Assembly: GCF_024323335.1 (NCBI RefSeq)
Contig: NC_066580.1
Location: 438,966,351-439,030,350, forward strand
Reading direction: 5' to 3'
From: Lathyrus oleraceus
Lineage: Eukaryota; Streptophyta; Magnoliopsida; Fabales; Fabaceae
DNA: 64,000 bases
Part shown: one piece after another, positions 38,275 through 50,163 of the stretch
Position numbering within the stretch: the first letter of the stretch is position 1
Layout of the letters: each line of letters opens with the position of its first letter
Program-made: the position numbers and the translations under genes
Notes under the pieces: generated by a model
The model's input: the letters and a program-made list of their open reading frames with translations, nothing else
Database searches by the model: none
Told to the model about the DNA's origin: nothing

Positions 38275-41200
38275 TTAAGATTCCATGTACTGGGAAGGTG
38301 GAGGGCTTGTTTTGGTCTTTTCAGCACCTGTAAATCGGTTCAACATAAATGTGTTATAATATGCCACATGAGCACTCATAAGCAATAACTATTTATGGCT
38401 AAAAATCCTATGAAATTGTTTCATAGTAAATGGGAATTAACAAGTACAACAAGCTAGCAAATGAGAGTTTTTACAATACTTTACTACAGCAAGATGAAAA
38501 ATATGAGGACATACCACTAATCCCACGGATCTCCACTTCTCTCCATTCTTGTACAAGGGCACAGCAGCAACACATTAAATGCGAGAGAAAATCATCAACA
38601 AAGCCACCCTACCATAAAAAGCAATTGTGAGTAATATGAAATATTCAAAGAGACCCGCATATTAAGCATGCACATATGCTAAAATATCAACAAATAAATT
38701 CGTGTAGTAGTTTTATTGCGGTTATGGACTCTATTCCTCTTAAGTAAAATGAAAAAATTTAACTCAGCTGCATCTTCAACAAAGCAACCTATGTAAAAAT
38801 CCACAAACACAGCATAAAGAGGTGATAAGAAGTCATATTTATGCAGAGAATGAAGGAAGCATTACCGTGATGTTCAACATCTTTCGAAGCTTTCTCCGTA
38901 CACAGCAAGTATAGCAGCAACATGACAAAATTAACGAATAAGCCATCAATTCATTACACGCTTCTGCAGAGGCTGACCAAACACAAAACCGAAATTATAA
39001 TTGCAGAACCTCAATAATGTTAAGAGTTTGAAATTAACCAGGTTGAAGGTAAATTAACCAATGAAAAATATATTAGCAACATAAAGAACCCTTGGCATTA
39101 TCATATAAGTTATATAAATAATCTGAATTGCAAAAAATCATGTCTTCACTATTGGTAAATTTCTTCAAGATTCCACTTCAGTCTTCAAAACATAAAGAGG
39201 CGCTGATATTACAAGGATTTCATAATGCTAGCTTCCCACATAAGTCATGATAACCAACAAAAGTATTTTTCTAGGGTATAAAATCTAAATTGAACCCACG
39301 TAGTATAATGTCAAGATAGATAGAAACTTGATTCACTAAATTCTAGCTTTGTATGCAAGAAAAATTACTCGAATGTAGATTCATCCCTTAGCCTAACACA
39401 CCCAAGATAGATTAGCTAACTTACACATGGGCCGGTTTTTTACAACCGAAGCAATCTTGGAGAATGTTCCACAAGGATAGAAGAGTGTCTTCATACCTAC
39501 AGATCAAATGCCATACAGATTACCAAAAATGAAAAGTTTAGAGAGATTGAAGAACTATCTTTAGCTTAAATATTTAAGTCCTTATCCATCTGTTTTTACT
39601 AAAACATGAGGGGATTTTAAGTTTAGTGGGACTACACCTTGACAATTATTCAGGCTTGTAAGGTAAAGAATCTAGTCTAGTTCAAGATTCACAGGAAAAA
39701 AAAGGGCTCAGCAACATAAATCTTCCTCTTCCTAATTCAAAACTACTCATTTTTTTCCCCACACATTGGGCAAGCCATATTATCCTACTTCAAAATTTTC
39801 TTTTAAACTCTCATGCAGATGTCCAATACATCCAATTAAGTGTCGAACAAAATCTCATGCACACTATAAAGACATAAGGGAAAATTGAGCGAGTCAAAAA
39901 TTTGTGAAAGAACAAAAACAAGTCAAATTTACATTATACTTATCAGTCTAATCTTTCAATTAAACAAGTCACAAATGCACGTAGCACTTATATATGACTT
40001 GTTATTTTTGTGCACAATTCATGATAGTGTAAAAGGGGTTTTGAATTATGGCTACTGACACAATGGGACCTAATGTACAGGTAATAAACCTGTGGAGGAA
40101 GAAGACACAATGGAACACAATCTACAGGTAATAAACCTATGGAGGAAGATACAATTCTATTACAGCTAACCAAACTGTTAAAGTATCAAGCAGGAGAAGA
40201 ACATACAAAGAGAAGGTTCAGAGCAACAAGCAAGTAAATCAGTGTGCCAATCTTCCTGTTGATATGAACCTCCACCTCGAGTTGACATCACGTCATTTTT
40301 GGAAACAGAAAATCTGTTCAAGGCCATGCATATAAGCACCAAACAGTGTAGATATGAGGTTAATAACTAAAATAGTAATAAAGGAACGGAAGAAGCAAAA
40401 AATTTATAGTAGTTAAAATTAAGGGTAAACTTTGGGCCTTCATGTAGGTCAGATGTGTGTGGCTCAACAACATTGACTTAAATATTGTGATATCCTAAAG
40501 GAACCTAAAACTTATGATGCTGTGGAAGAGGCAAATGAACTACCTAGTTGGCGAAAGAGTATCAACTTTTGCATGGTAATTTTCATCAGATGAAAGACCC
40601 TTGTCATCATTGGAATCAGAGTGATTGTATTTCTCTTTCTTATGACTTTTTTCAGGTGAACCCTTGTTCGGAAGAGAATACTCTGCTACTTTGGTGACAT
40701 CTAATAAACGCTGAATAACTTCACATTGATTCATATCCAAATTTGCTTGTGACCTTTGTAGCTCTAGGTTAAGCTTTTCCTTTTCTTTTTTAATCGCTTC
40801 AGTGAAAGAACAATTGGGGTATGAACAGGAAAGAGTTTTCTTCAGCACTGCAGTATCTTCCTTGTCTGGATCGGGTTTTAAAATAACAGTATGCGCCTGT
40901 TGGTCCTCGTCGTCTAATGTATATTCACGTTGATCCTTTTCAATATATTCAAGTCTTTCCTGAATGATCCAAAGAAACAATCAACCATCAACCACATTTT
41001 AAACGAAACTTACAAAACAGAAGCTAAAAATACCATTCAAACAAGAGATATCAGATAAACAAATACCCTGACTCGAGCATTGTCCACGAGAGTAATAAGA
41101 GGAACGAGCCGCAGATATCTATCAATTTCATTCTGCGCCTTCCTGAACTGATAAACAATATTCCACCCCATTGCCAACAAGTAAAGGTAGCTCCTATCTT

Positions 41201-41474
41201 GACAACTATGAACCAACATATAAGATCTCCTAAGAGCATCTTCAAGCTGCTCTAAAGGCTCCCTAGTTTCTGGATACCTCTTCAGCTCCGAGATCTTGAG
41301 TTGCTCCAACAAGTTTCCAATCAACTTCAAATGCAGTGCAAATTGTCTGCAATTTTTCTTATGCATCCTTGCAGTACTCGCAGCTTTCACAATCATACCA
41401 ATCAACTTCACAGCATCCACACCAGTCAACTGCGCTATATTTGCAAAATCCCCCATATGATCCCAAGATGCCAT
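38275..41474 (-). CDS. MCA1: MCA (MID1-complementing activity) calcium-channel protein, complete
   Basis: Seven coding exons on the minus strand: 41474-41067, 40959-40544, 40313-40207, 39496-39425, 38972-38866, 38608-38515 and 38327-38275; all introns are GT...AG and phases match, giving 418 residues. The N-terminal part MASWDHMGDFANIAQLTGVD and HKKNCRQFALHLKLIGNLLE is the conserved MCA region. A coiled coil follows (AIKKEKEKLNLELQRSQANL), then a charged linker rich in Lys and Ser. The C-terminal half is a Cys-rich PLAC8-type region (DLLACCSEPSLC, FYPCGTFSKIA, SCCCYTCCVRRKLRK, HLMCCCCALVQEWREVEIRG), ending PPPSQYMES. MCA proteins are plasma-membrane components of stretch-activated calcium influx in roots. 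Length agrees with Arabidopsis MCA1/MCA2 (about 420). No defect is seen, so it is probably expressed; which paralogue it is was not resolved. Confidence 0.93.
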
Positions 41475-42200
41475 TCTCTCTGAAGTTCAACCTAAAATCA
41501 CATCAGAACATTAGTTTCTAAAACTGCATTTACAATTCTTATTCTTAATTTCTCATCATAAAGCATAACCACAAAAAACAAAAAATAACATGCATGAAAA
41601 TTAATTATAATTTGAAATAAAATTATTAAAATAAAGCTCGTTTTACCTTTGATCAAACAAATACCAGAATCTTAAGAATCAAAAATTGCAGGCTGGATCA
41701 AGGTTTCATCTGAAAAATATTTTCCAGATATAGCATTATTCTTCAAGATCTTGAACACTGCAAATCATAACAAAATCAGACACACAACAAAACAACCGAA
41801 CCTAAAAAATGAAAAATGACACTGAAGAAATTAAAATAAAATTAAAAACTACAAATCGGCTTGAAATTCATTCCATAACTAAACTACACAAAATAAAAAC
41901 ATTAATATTCATTTAATTATAAAAAAAAATACATTTAAAAGTACTATTGATTAAACAATTTTACCGAAAGAAATGAATAATTCAGCATGAACTACAGAAA
42001 ATGCAGATTAAATTAGTTTTCTTCATTAAGGAGTGATAGTTACTTGCACGAAAATGACGAGAGGAACGTCAAAGTTATGGGGAAAAGAGCAACGAATTCA
42101 AGTGATGAGTGGCATTGCTTTGCGGGAAGAAGCACTTTGCTCTTGTGAAGGACTCTTGGTTTGTTTAGTCTCTCTCTTCTTCTTATCGCTCACAGTTTCG
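41475..42200 (-). promoter_or_regulatory. MCA 5' UTR exons, UTR introns and probable promoter
   Basis: A 3' splice site (ttttag) lies at 41492, 18 nt before the ATG. An upstream non-coding exon spans 41709-41647 between 'ttttcag' and 'aaaggtaaaac'; it holds a tiny upstream frame (ATG AAA CCT TGA). Purine-rich 'gaagaagagagagac' near 42165-42180 looks like a first-exon leader. 5' UTR introns are common in plant genes of this kind. Transcription start is inferred to be at about 42.2 kb. Confidence 0.5.
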
Positions 42201-43260
42201 GTTCGGTGCTGTTGTGTACAGTGTTGTAATTGGCCGCATGTGGAAGACAGATGTAAGTACGGAATGGCCCTTGTTTTGGTGAAGTTATTACCGGAGTGCC
42301 ATTTCTTTGCTTCACGGACGGAGCTTAACGGCGTGATACGGACAGGTAGACAGACGTTTGACCGCTTAACATTGTGACAGCTGGCACTCCATGCTTTGTA
42401 ATTAAGTGGAGTGTACCTAAATTTCGTTTATCTTAATTCATGAGATTAACTAAAATTTTCAGGTTTATAAAACAATTTTACAATAATGGAGTATCGATTT
42501 TATGAGAAATATAAAGGCAGTTGGTTGGAAGTTAGGAAGGTTGAGAAAGTGAAAAGGAAAAGAAAAAGCTACTACCAACTAGTGAGAAGGGCAATAGCGT
42601 CATTTAAGGAAAATTAGTAAGGTAAAGATGTGTTTGTTGAGCGAAAGCAGAGGGCAATTAAGAAGATTTAATGGGTGTGTTGGAGGATGGATATTCTGTG
42701 TTGGGTTGGAACAGTAAACATCCATTCTTCTCTATGTTAAATGCGACTTGTGATAATGGTTGCACATGTTAAGACTAACACGTGGCGTTCATCTTTTTTT
42801 TTTTTAATTTTTTCTATGTATTGTTGTGTTGTGGTCTTCACTCTTTTTGTGAGTTCTCTAACTCACAAAACATAATCCAACTTCATCCATTCCTACACTC
42901 TGTCTATCCATGGCTAATGGTGGATATGGATTCATCATCGAGGCTGGATATGTCCTCATCCTTGCTTTTTTTTCTTCTTCTCCTATTATTGTAATATAAT
43001 AAATATCACGGGAGAATCGCTCTCAATAAAATATTGTACTTTTTTTTTAATTATTGATTTTCTATATTACATTTTTTATACAAAAACATATTTCAACTCA
43101 TAAATAGTAAATAAAGTACTATTTTGGTAAATATTAAATTAAAAAATGCTCATTTTCATAAATCATCTTCAAAATTTAAAATGTCTTTAAAATTTAAAAT
43201 CTATGCCATTATATATAAGTGTATGCATGTGAATGTGAAGAGGAATCATGCACCAATAAT
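42201..43260. other. Intergenic, no gene seen
   Basis: Upstream side of MCA. Reading frames on the plus strand across 42033-42377 have no domain and overlap the MCA leader. A T-rich tract lies at 42795-42815. No repeat family is recognised. Confidence 0.4.
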
Positions 43261-43330
43261 ACACTGATCTTAGATACGTTGGTTTGGGGTGGATCTGCCA
43301 TAATAACACTCCAACGTTTAAATAGTTCGG

Positions 43331-44152
43331 AATTTAAGATGAGTGTAGTGAAAAATGGAGATTAGAAAACATATTTTAAATAACTTGTGTGATGACTTTT
43401 TTTTTTTTGTCATTTGGAGTGAGGAGTTACAAAATCATTGAATGTCAACAGATCCCTGCCTTGATATGGACTCAGATATTGTTGTTAGAGTCGTAGGTGC
43501 TCAAAAGAGTTGATGTATAGGAGGTTGCAATAACTCTCGTCATCTACGAGGAGTCCTATCATAGTATTATTGACAACAATGATAACTAGGATTAGCGACA
43601 TGTCAAAATTTGGAGTTCCTTTGATCTTCTCATGATCTAGAAATCATATCTCTAGTTGATCTTCATTTGATTGTTCGGTGGTAATCATCATTGGAGAAAG
43701 ACATTCTAGCAATGGATTTACCCTAGATGTCACGACATTGTGGATCTCGTCGATAGACGGCATGTGACGTGGGACTGAATCAGAAGATTTGACATATCTC
43801 TTTGACGTGTCAAAGGGACCTACTGCTTCCATCTCTAATGCTTTTGGAAGAAATTTGGTTTTAGATCGAAGACGGTCTAATTGTGAAAATTTCGCAAGAA
43901 TCAGAAGTCGTTTCCCATATACATCGTCATTGTTCCGTACTAGAATTAGAATTAGGTGTATGTTGGTGATGAAGATTTCTGAACTGGTGGTACTAATCTT
44001 CGATACGGAGACGCGAATATGGGCTTGCAACGTTAGAGCCAACGCCTAAGTCAATTCATAATTTAATATGAGTGTAGTGAAAATGGAGATTAGAAATCAT
44101 ACATCGAATAACTTGTGTGATGATTTTTATACCTTGAGTCATTTGGAGTGAA
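43331..44152. repeat. Direct repeat pair of about 94 bp, 728 bp apart
   Basis: 'gagtgtagtgaaaaatggag...aataacttgtgtgatga...gtcatttggagtga' occurs at 43331-43425 and 44059-44152, nearly identical, in the same orientation. They bracket a retrotransposon gag-protease fragment. No primer-binding site follows, so they are not confidently LTRs. Confidence 0.75.
43430..44042 (-). pseudogene. Ty3/gypsy gag-end and protease fragment
   Basis: The minus-strand frame from 44042 (MALTLQAHIRVSVSKISTTS) is open for 132 codons, then after a stop at 43644 continues as GTPNFDMSLILVIIVVNNTM and LLVDDESYCNLLYINSFEHL, which has the layout of a Ty3/gypsy aspartic protease with a changed active-site triad (VDDES in place of the usual D-S/T-G). 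The upstream half is not recognised as a named domain. Damaged and flanked by 94-bp direct repeats. Confidence 0.45.
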
Positions 44153-44190
44153 TTAATATTAATACGAGCCTTTATTTTTTGAGCTTGTGG

Positions 44191-44193
<3 letters not shown>

Positions 44194-44269
<76 letters not shown>

Positions 44270-44271
44270 AA
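44194..44271. repeat. (TA)n followed by (GA)n microsatellite
   Basis: TA run to 44257, then 'gagagagagagaaa'. Confidence 0.95.
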
Positions 44272-44559
44272 AGAAAAATTAGAATAAAGTGTTCTTCATT
44301 ATTAGTTAGGCACCTATTACATTATTGTTAAGAGTATTGCAATAACTATATTTGAATGGGTTGAACACAATTAACACAAAAAGTAATATATAATTAATTT
44401 CCTAACTAATATAACAAACCAGATCCAATATTGCTAACTGATTTGGTTTATAGGCGTAAAGGGTCAAGAATAGTTAGTTGTGCCTCACAATCAAAGCAAA
44501 TGGGTCTATATTGGTTAATAGATCTCCTTAAGTTGGAATGTGTATTGTATGCAGTCTCA
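44272..44559. other. AT-rich stretch, tail of copia pol region
   Basis: Follows the copia RNase H remnant on the minus strand. Nothing else is recognised in it. Confidence 0.35.
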
Positions 44560-45240
44560 ACTTGGATAGGATAGAAAACAAAGTTGATGAATGTAGAGGC
44601 TTGGTAAACATGTATGTCAACTAGTCTGTCGCATAAATAGGAAATAGATGTAGAAGTTTGGATTGAATCTTCTCTCAAACTACATGAGAGTCAAACTCAT
44701 TATATTTGTTCCTCTCATAAAATGTGAGATTATGGGCTATGTATATTGTTGATTTATTATTATAGTAAATAAATGTTAGTTTAGAAAATTGGATTTGGAG
44801 GCCTTATATGAGATGGTAAAGCCATTGTAATTCACATTTTAAGATATCTAAGAACTTGTATTATGCTTCAGTGGATGACCTGGAGAATGTGTGTTGTTTC
44901 TTTTATTTCTAACTAATCAATGATGATCCAAGAAGCACACAAAACCTTGTGATTTACATCTTAGTGTCAAGGCATCCGGCCCAATCAAGGTCTATAAAGG
45001 CATAGATTTTAAGGGCACTACTAGTAGAAAAGTAAAATACCTCTTGCATGGTAAGACTTTAGGTATCTCATAATACAAATAGTTGCATTATAATGATGTA
45101 GAAATGGCTTAGAGATAAATTGGCACAAGTGTTAGACATCAAATGAGATGTCTAGTCTACCATTTGTTAAGTAGATTAACTTTTCAATTAGTAATCTAAA
45201 TGATGTAAGGTCTTGAAGAGTAGAACCTAAATTATGTTTG
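44560..45240 (-). pseudogene. Ty1/copia pol tail: RT end and RNase H, many stops
   Basis: Minus-strand pieces in the family order: LIEKLIYLTNGRLDISFDV (end of reverse transcriptase), ICIMRYLK, DLDWAGCLDT, FCVLLGSSLIS, TFSRSSTEA, LTFYERNKYNEFDSHVV, EKIQSKLLHL. These are the standard copia RNase H blocks. At least seven stop codons lie between them. The remnant is much older than the MCA-side LTRs. Immediately upstream lies LTR sequence rather than more pol, so the fragment is out of its normal context. Confidence 0.8.
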
Positions 45241-45289
45241 TCGGATGGAAAGATGTCAGACACAATGTTTGGCATAATGTGTATGATAA

Positions 45290-45720
45290 GATAATTATGT
45301 AGGTGAAAGAGAAAATACAAAATACAAATAACATAGGAATTTGTAATCCAGTTTGGTGCAAAATCACCTACGTCTGGAGGGCGTTAACCCAATGAAAGGA
45401 AATTCACTCTTAATAGTCAGAAGTACAAATTAGTCTTGGTTGACCCCTTCTGGTTCAATGCCTTTTTTTCTAACACTACCAGTGAATTTCTATCCATGAC
45501 TCCCTATAGAAAGAACGCCGCTCTTAATAATCAGAAGTATAATTGGTCTTATATGAACACACTTCGTCCAGTTCCACTTTCCTAATACTACCCGTGAAGA
45601 TTCGATCAGGGTTCCCTCTGAATCTAAGGCACCTCTCATTGTCATTCAAGCACACTCTAGAATGTTTATTAAATTACAAAGATGAAAGATAAAACTATAA
45701 TACAACTCAAAACTTTATTT
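45290..45720 (-). mobile_element. Copia LTR end (R-U5 part)
   Basis: The minus strand has 'cctccagacgtaggtgattt', 'gcaccaaactggattac' and 'aattcctatgttatttg', the closing section of a copia LTR. The same words stand at about 45960-46060 ('gatgtaggtgttgttgac', 'gaactggattaccaatt'). It is a second, diverged partial copy in the same orientation. Confidence 0.55.
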
Positions 45721-45939
45721 GCCTATTGAGATTTAAAGCACACGAATAGTGTGTACAAAATACATAAACAAAACTCAACTAAAAAATCTCTATGTAGTAA
45801 ATATTTTCTCCGGAGTTTTTAGTTTTCACGAAGAAGATGAACTCCTTATATAATAGAAATAATCTTGAAATTATGTTCTTAAGGGACAAATGTGACCATA
45901 TGCCTAAGCCAGTGTGTTCAATATTGTATACCAGAGTTG

Positions 45940-47354
45940 ATAGATAATGGAAAATAAGATGATAAATCATAAAGTAAACAAAGAACACAAGAGAATTGGT
46001 AATCCAGTTCAGTCAACAACACCTACATCTGAGGGACTTCCAACCTAAAAAGGAAATTCACTCTTAATAATATTATTATAAAGTGTCTTAGATGAACAAC
46101 CCTTATTTAATGCCCCTCTTCTTAATACCACTCGGGTCTTTCTATTTAGGATTCCCCCTAAATATGAGAACCCCTTTCACTTTCTCTTAACCACTAACCA
46201 TAGTGATCAATACAATAAAAAATTTAATGATTGTGAATTACAACTCAACTGATAATCAACCTATATGCCTTGAATATTCAATTTGGGCTTCTTATAGAGG
46301 TGTACAAAAACAACAAATTACAAAGACTCAAAGAACCAAACCCTAGCACACTAGATCTTCAATATATGCGCTCACCTCAAACGTTAGGTTTGATTATCCT
46401 TAAATAGCAATGCAACTTATAGGATTTTCTCCAATGGGCATAAGATTTGATCACATCCAAATTTGTATTGGGTTATATTTTAATTTGATATTTAAAAACC
46501 TCAAACAAAAAGATTTTATTTGAATTTAAATCTCCATATAATTATATTTGATCTTATTAAATCTTTCAAACAAATCTCACTAATAACTTGCTAATAAATC
46601 TTTTTAGAGCAACAAGAATCTCGCTAAGAAAAAATAGAAACATGCATTGATCACGCACAAATCATGGTCTGCAAACGGGGTCAGATGTTGCACATATGCT
46701 GGAATATTTGGCCTAACATCTGTCCACGTAACACAATTCTGAATCTTGAACAAATTAAATAAAATCTTTACTTGATATGAATCATAATTCCAACTTCTCA
46801 AGTAAAGGATTCAGAATAATTCTCTTGCCAAAAACGGATCCACACTTTAAATTAACTTAACCGAGATTGGAGATTTTATCATTAAGTACAAATCCAAATC
46901 TTGTAATTGAAAACAATTCCAATGAGATTTCTTCATGGAATATAAATCTGCAATCAATAACTTTGGATATCAATTTCTGCACAATCTTGGACAAAATAAA
47001 TATGAATCAAATCTCCCTTCAAAGCATATTCAAATAGATATTTTCTTTAATGCAAATTCAATCAAATCAAATCTTCTTATTTAAACCAAATACAAATCTT
47101 TCAATTAAGTCATATCTAATTAAAACTTCTTCAACCTTTATGGATTATGATTTAATAAAATATTTTTTTCTAAACAGATTTGGATTAACAACCTTCTTGG
47201 AATCAAATGAAATCACACTCAGATTTACTCACGGTCATTGGCTACACACTGAGGACATATGCTGGAACATCTTGTTGCACAAGATGTCTCTTCACAATTT
47301 ACATCTTGTATTTAAAATATTGTTTTACTGAAAGCATCCAATCAAAATAACAAC
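45940..47354 (-). mobile_element. Copia LTR, probably near complete
   Basis: The minus-strand start is TGTTATTTTGATTGGATGC at about 47352, just after a purine-rich 'aaatggggag' and 'ccaaaatttacca', the typical end of a copia body. It contains repeated 'acatatgctggaa' words near 46690 and 47255, a TATA-like 'gctatttaaggat' near 46400 and the R-U5 block near 46000. The left limit is approximate. Internal coding sequence upstream of the polypurine tract is not recognised. Confidence 0.6.
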
Positions 47355-48437
47355 AAACTCCCCATTTGGTAAATTTTGGCTAAAATGACACTTACAGAAC
47401 TTACAAGATGTGCATGAGTAAATTTTCAAAAATACATACACAAGTAACATACCACAACAGAACAAACAAAACCAAAAGTAGTAGCACACAAACAAGCAAA
47501 GTGGTTGCTACAAATCAAACGTCATAGTGCACACACACATTATAGTTCATATAGGACAACTCGCATTTCCGTCATGGCCTCGACATCGCATGTACCAATG
47601 GTACCTTCAGGAGTAAAGCTCTTATTTTTACCATGTATAATGACGGCTAGGTGTAGGAGTTAAGGGTATGGCGGGGAAGGTAATGGTTGTTAAGAAGATG
47701 TGGGAGCCAAGTTAGTTTTACTGGGGCCCACGGTGGCCGCCATTGTACTGTCAAAAAAGTACATGTTTGTGTGTGTTCCCCCTGCGAGGAAGGGGAGACT
47801 CAAAGACCCTAGTAGGTACACTACACGTTTGATGGTGAAATATAGCTCACAGTGGCAAGTATCCATGTGCGGTGGTTTTTGAGGCTGTTTAAAGGACCGA
47901 CTCACGTGAGGTGAGAGACCGTATTGGCGGCCGACGTTGTTGGGTTGCAGGCAGGCAATTATATTGATAATGTAACGGCTACTTGGAGCGAAGTGTTCTA
48001 TAAGTAGTAATGGGTAGTAATAAATGTCTATGACTTGAGAGTTTGTTTATCCACTTAAGGGATAATGTGTTTATAGGGTTTTTCCCCCACTAGACATGGT
48101 CTTAACCGTTCCCCATTTAATAAGGAGGGTTGTAGATCGCCTTTCTTCTTGAAGTCAGTGGGGACTTTCTCTTGCATGGCTCCTACGTTCGTGGGCCCTC
48201 TTAGGATAATCCATTGGATTTCTTCTAGGCGGCCCATCTATGGGACGAGGGTGCCCTAGCCTAGGGCTTCCCAAATATAACACTACAACATTATTTTGCT
48301 ATAAAAGGATCATTTGTGTGTCGTTATAGGTATTCTAACTATGAGTTTTAAATCTTGGAATACTATAATTCATAACTTTGTAACTACTTTACATAAACAT
48401 AAATCATGTATTTAATCTCATAAACAATACTCATGCC
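47355..48437. other. Unassigned region, GC-richer 47630-48240
   Basis: After the copia polypurine tract come short frames only. 47630-48240 is clearly richer in G and C than its surroundings ('ggggcccacggtggccgcc', 'ggcggccgacgttg'). Two overlapping frames (47700-47905) face each other without a known domain. It is probably the leader or LTR of a retrotransposon not recognised here. Confidence 0.35.
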
Positions 48438-48578
48438 CACAAAATCCCGCAAAAAAACAGGACGGGTGGGGGCAGACACATTAGAGGGTGCAAGCCTAAA
48501 CCATTGTTCCGTCCCATGCTAAACTGCAAGCAAAATAGGCATGCCCAACGGGCCTGGTCTATTTTACCACCCCTGAAG
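48438..48578. mobile_element. Partial hAT-type MITE related to 52241-52588
   Basis: 'cccgcaaaaaaacaggacggg' (given by position 48448) and the end 'gcatgcccaacgggcctgg...ttttaccacccctga' resemble the right half of the 348-bp MITE. One end (accacccctga) is preserved; the left end is not recognisable. Confidence 0.55.
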
Positions 48579-49231
48579 ATGAGTATTTACTGGGGTGCAA
48601 TTGTTAAGTCGGACATGTTCATAATTATGGAACTCAAAACTAGTGATTAAGTTGAAGGAAATATTTTAATATTTCATTCTAGCGCTCTTAAGTAAAATAT
48701 TTGCGGACATATATGTTGGGAAAAATCAGCACAGAGAAAAATAAAAAGACACAATCACAACACAAGAATATAACATGGAAACTCCAAAACTGAAGAAAAA
48801 ATCATGACTATTGTCAAATGACAACCAAATAATAACACTATATGAAATTGTTACAATAAATAATATACCCTTAATCACCCCCAAGCCCCAATACACTCAC
48901 ATCCTTCGAAGAAAATATTTAACTATGTCTCAATATACTCTAACACAAGAGTATAAGAGAACAAAGAAAGTCAAATATAAACTTAAAATGCTTTTGATTG
49001 GTGCATCTTGTAATGAAGAACTCAAGTCCTTTATATATCCTTGAACCCCCTTTTCATTTACAAAATTAAGCGATGTGAGACTTTTTCAACATGTATGTTT
49101 CAATAAACCCAAAAAATTTGTTGGACAATCCACGGAAGTCGGGAAGACCAACGAGCGCTCAATGCTCTAGAACCACAAGAGAGGGAAATGGCACATCTCG
49201 ACCTAAAACCTTAAGGCATTAGGTAAATGGG
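48579..49231. other. Unassigned repeat DNA, left flank of composite element
   Basis: No gene is seen. 49141-49231 ('accaacgagcgctcaatgct'...'ggcattaggtaaatggg') matches 61134-61215, and the sequence after the composite element continues that repeat, showing the element sits inside a dispersed repeat. atggg at 49227-49231 is its likely target duplication. Confidence 0.5.
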
Positions 49232-49756
49232 TGTTAGCATGGGATTTTCGACATCATGAACTTGACACGAGGAAAATGGATCTAGAAAATACTTAGTGAA
49301 ATAAATGATGTCTGATAGCGTTTCAACATGAATGATATTTAGCCTAGGGCATCAAAAAAAGTTCTATTAAACTTGAAAATGGGAACTTATCATGTTTTCT
49401 CAGACTATGACTGATGACATTCTAAGGGGCACGATGAAGACTGATGGTCGACAATGGGAGTTAGAGCAAAACAATGAGATCAAGTTGGGTAACTATTTTT
49501 TTATTTGATCCATGCATTGAAGACACGTGGAAGCAAGCTAGAAGGTAGGAAACCATGTAACATGATACATGTCAATTGCTAGGAATGGAGTCGTTGCAGG
49601 AAATTATTTATGATATTAGTATATATAAGGATTCTAGTGTTAGGATTCAGGGTGGCAATATCATACAGAAACTCCAAAAAACTCAAAGTACCCAAACAAG
49701 AGTGAGAAACGAGTCAGAGAGCAAACATGTATGATCTTGCACACCATTATTTACAT
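49232..49756 (+). mobile_element. Left LTR of composite element, truncated
   Basis: TGTTAGCATGGGATTTTCGA onwards matches 60140-60664 at roughly 90% through 'aacgagtcagagagcaaaca' to 'atttaagca', in the same orientation. From 49757 the sequence switches to a copia LTR, so about 280 bp of the LTR end and the primer-binding site are lost. The preceding 5 bases atggg correspond to atgag after the right LTR. Confidence 0.75.
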
Positions 49757-50163
49757 ATTTAAGCAGAATCTTCAGCTAAGTAACAAAACTTCAGAAGCTT
49801 TCCATTCTTCAGAAGTTTAATGATCAGAGTCACGTCCAGAAGCACAAACCGAGAGAATGTTGCAGCATCAACATAGTGTCTCCTCAGAAGCTTTTCAAGA
49901 GTGAATCAGCACAGAAGCAGAAAGATCATTGCAGCAGTAACTTGAACATCGTTCAGAACTTCTCATGATTAACGCAGATGCAGAATTTGGAACAAAATGT
50001 TCAAAAATGGATGATGTTGCACGTCATATACTCAGAATCAGAACTGGATATTAAAGCTACACAATAACAAACCATTAGGGTACCAAAATTGTTCTCACAC
50101 AAATACAACATTGTTATCGTCAAAACTCAAGGTATAAATGCATAACAAAATCTTGTTCTAACA
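49757..50163 (-). mobile_element. SIRE-type copia LTR fragment
   Basis: The minus-strand start TGTTAGAACAAGATTTTGTT is at 50163, followed by 'gacgataacaa', 'ttggtaccctaatgg' and several 'cttctgag'/'gaagc' words, as in the LTR at 59248. It breaks off near 49757. Confidence 0.65.

Noticed and set aside
42033..42377. 114-codon plus-strand frame
   Set aside because: It runs opposite the probable MCA leader and promoter, has no domain, and the antisense strand reads as a 5' UTR.
47700..47905. Opposed short frames with a possible protein (IVLSKKYMFVCVPPARKG)
   Set aside because: No domain or codon evidence; both strands are open only by chance in GC-richer sequence.
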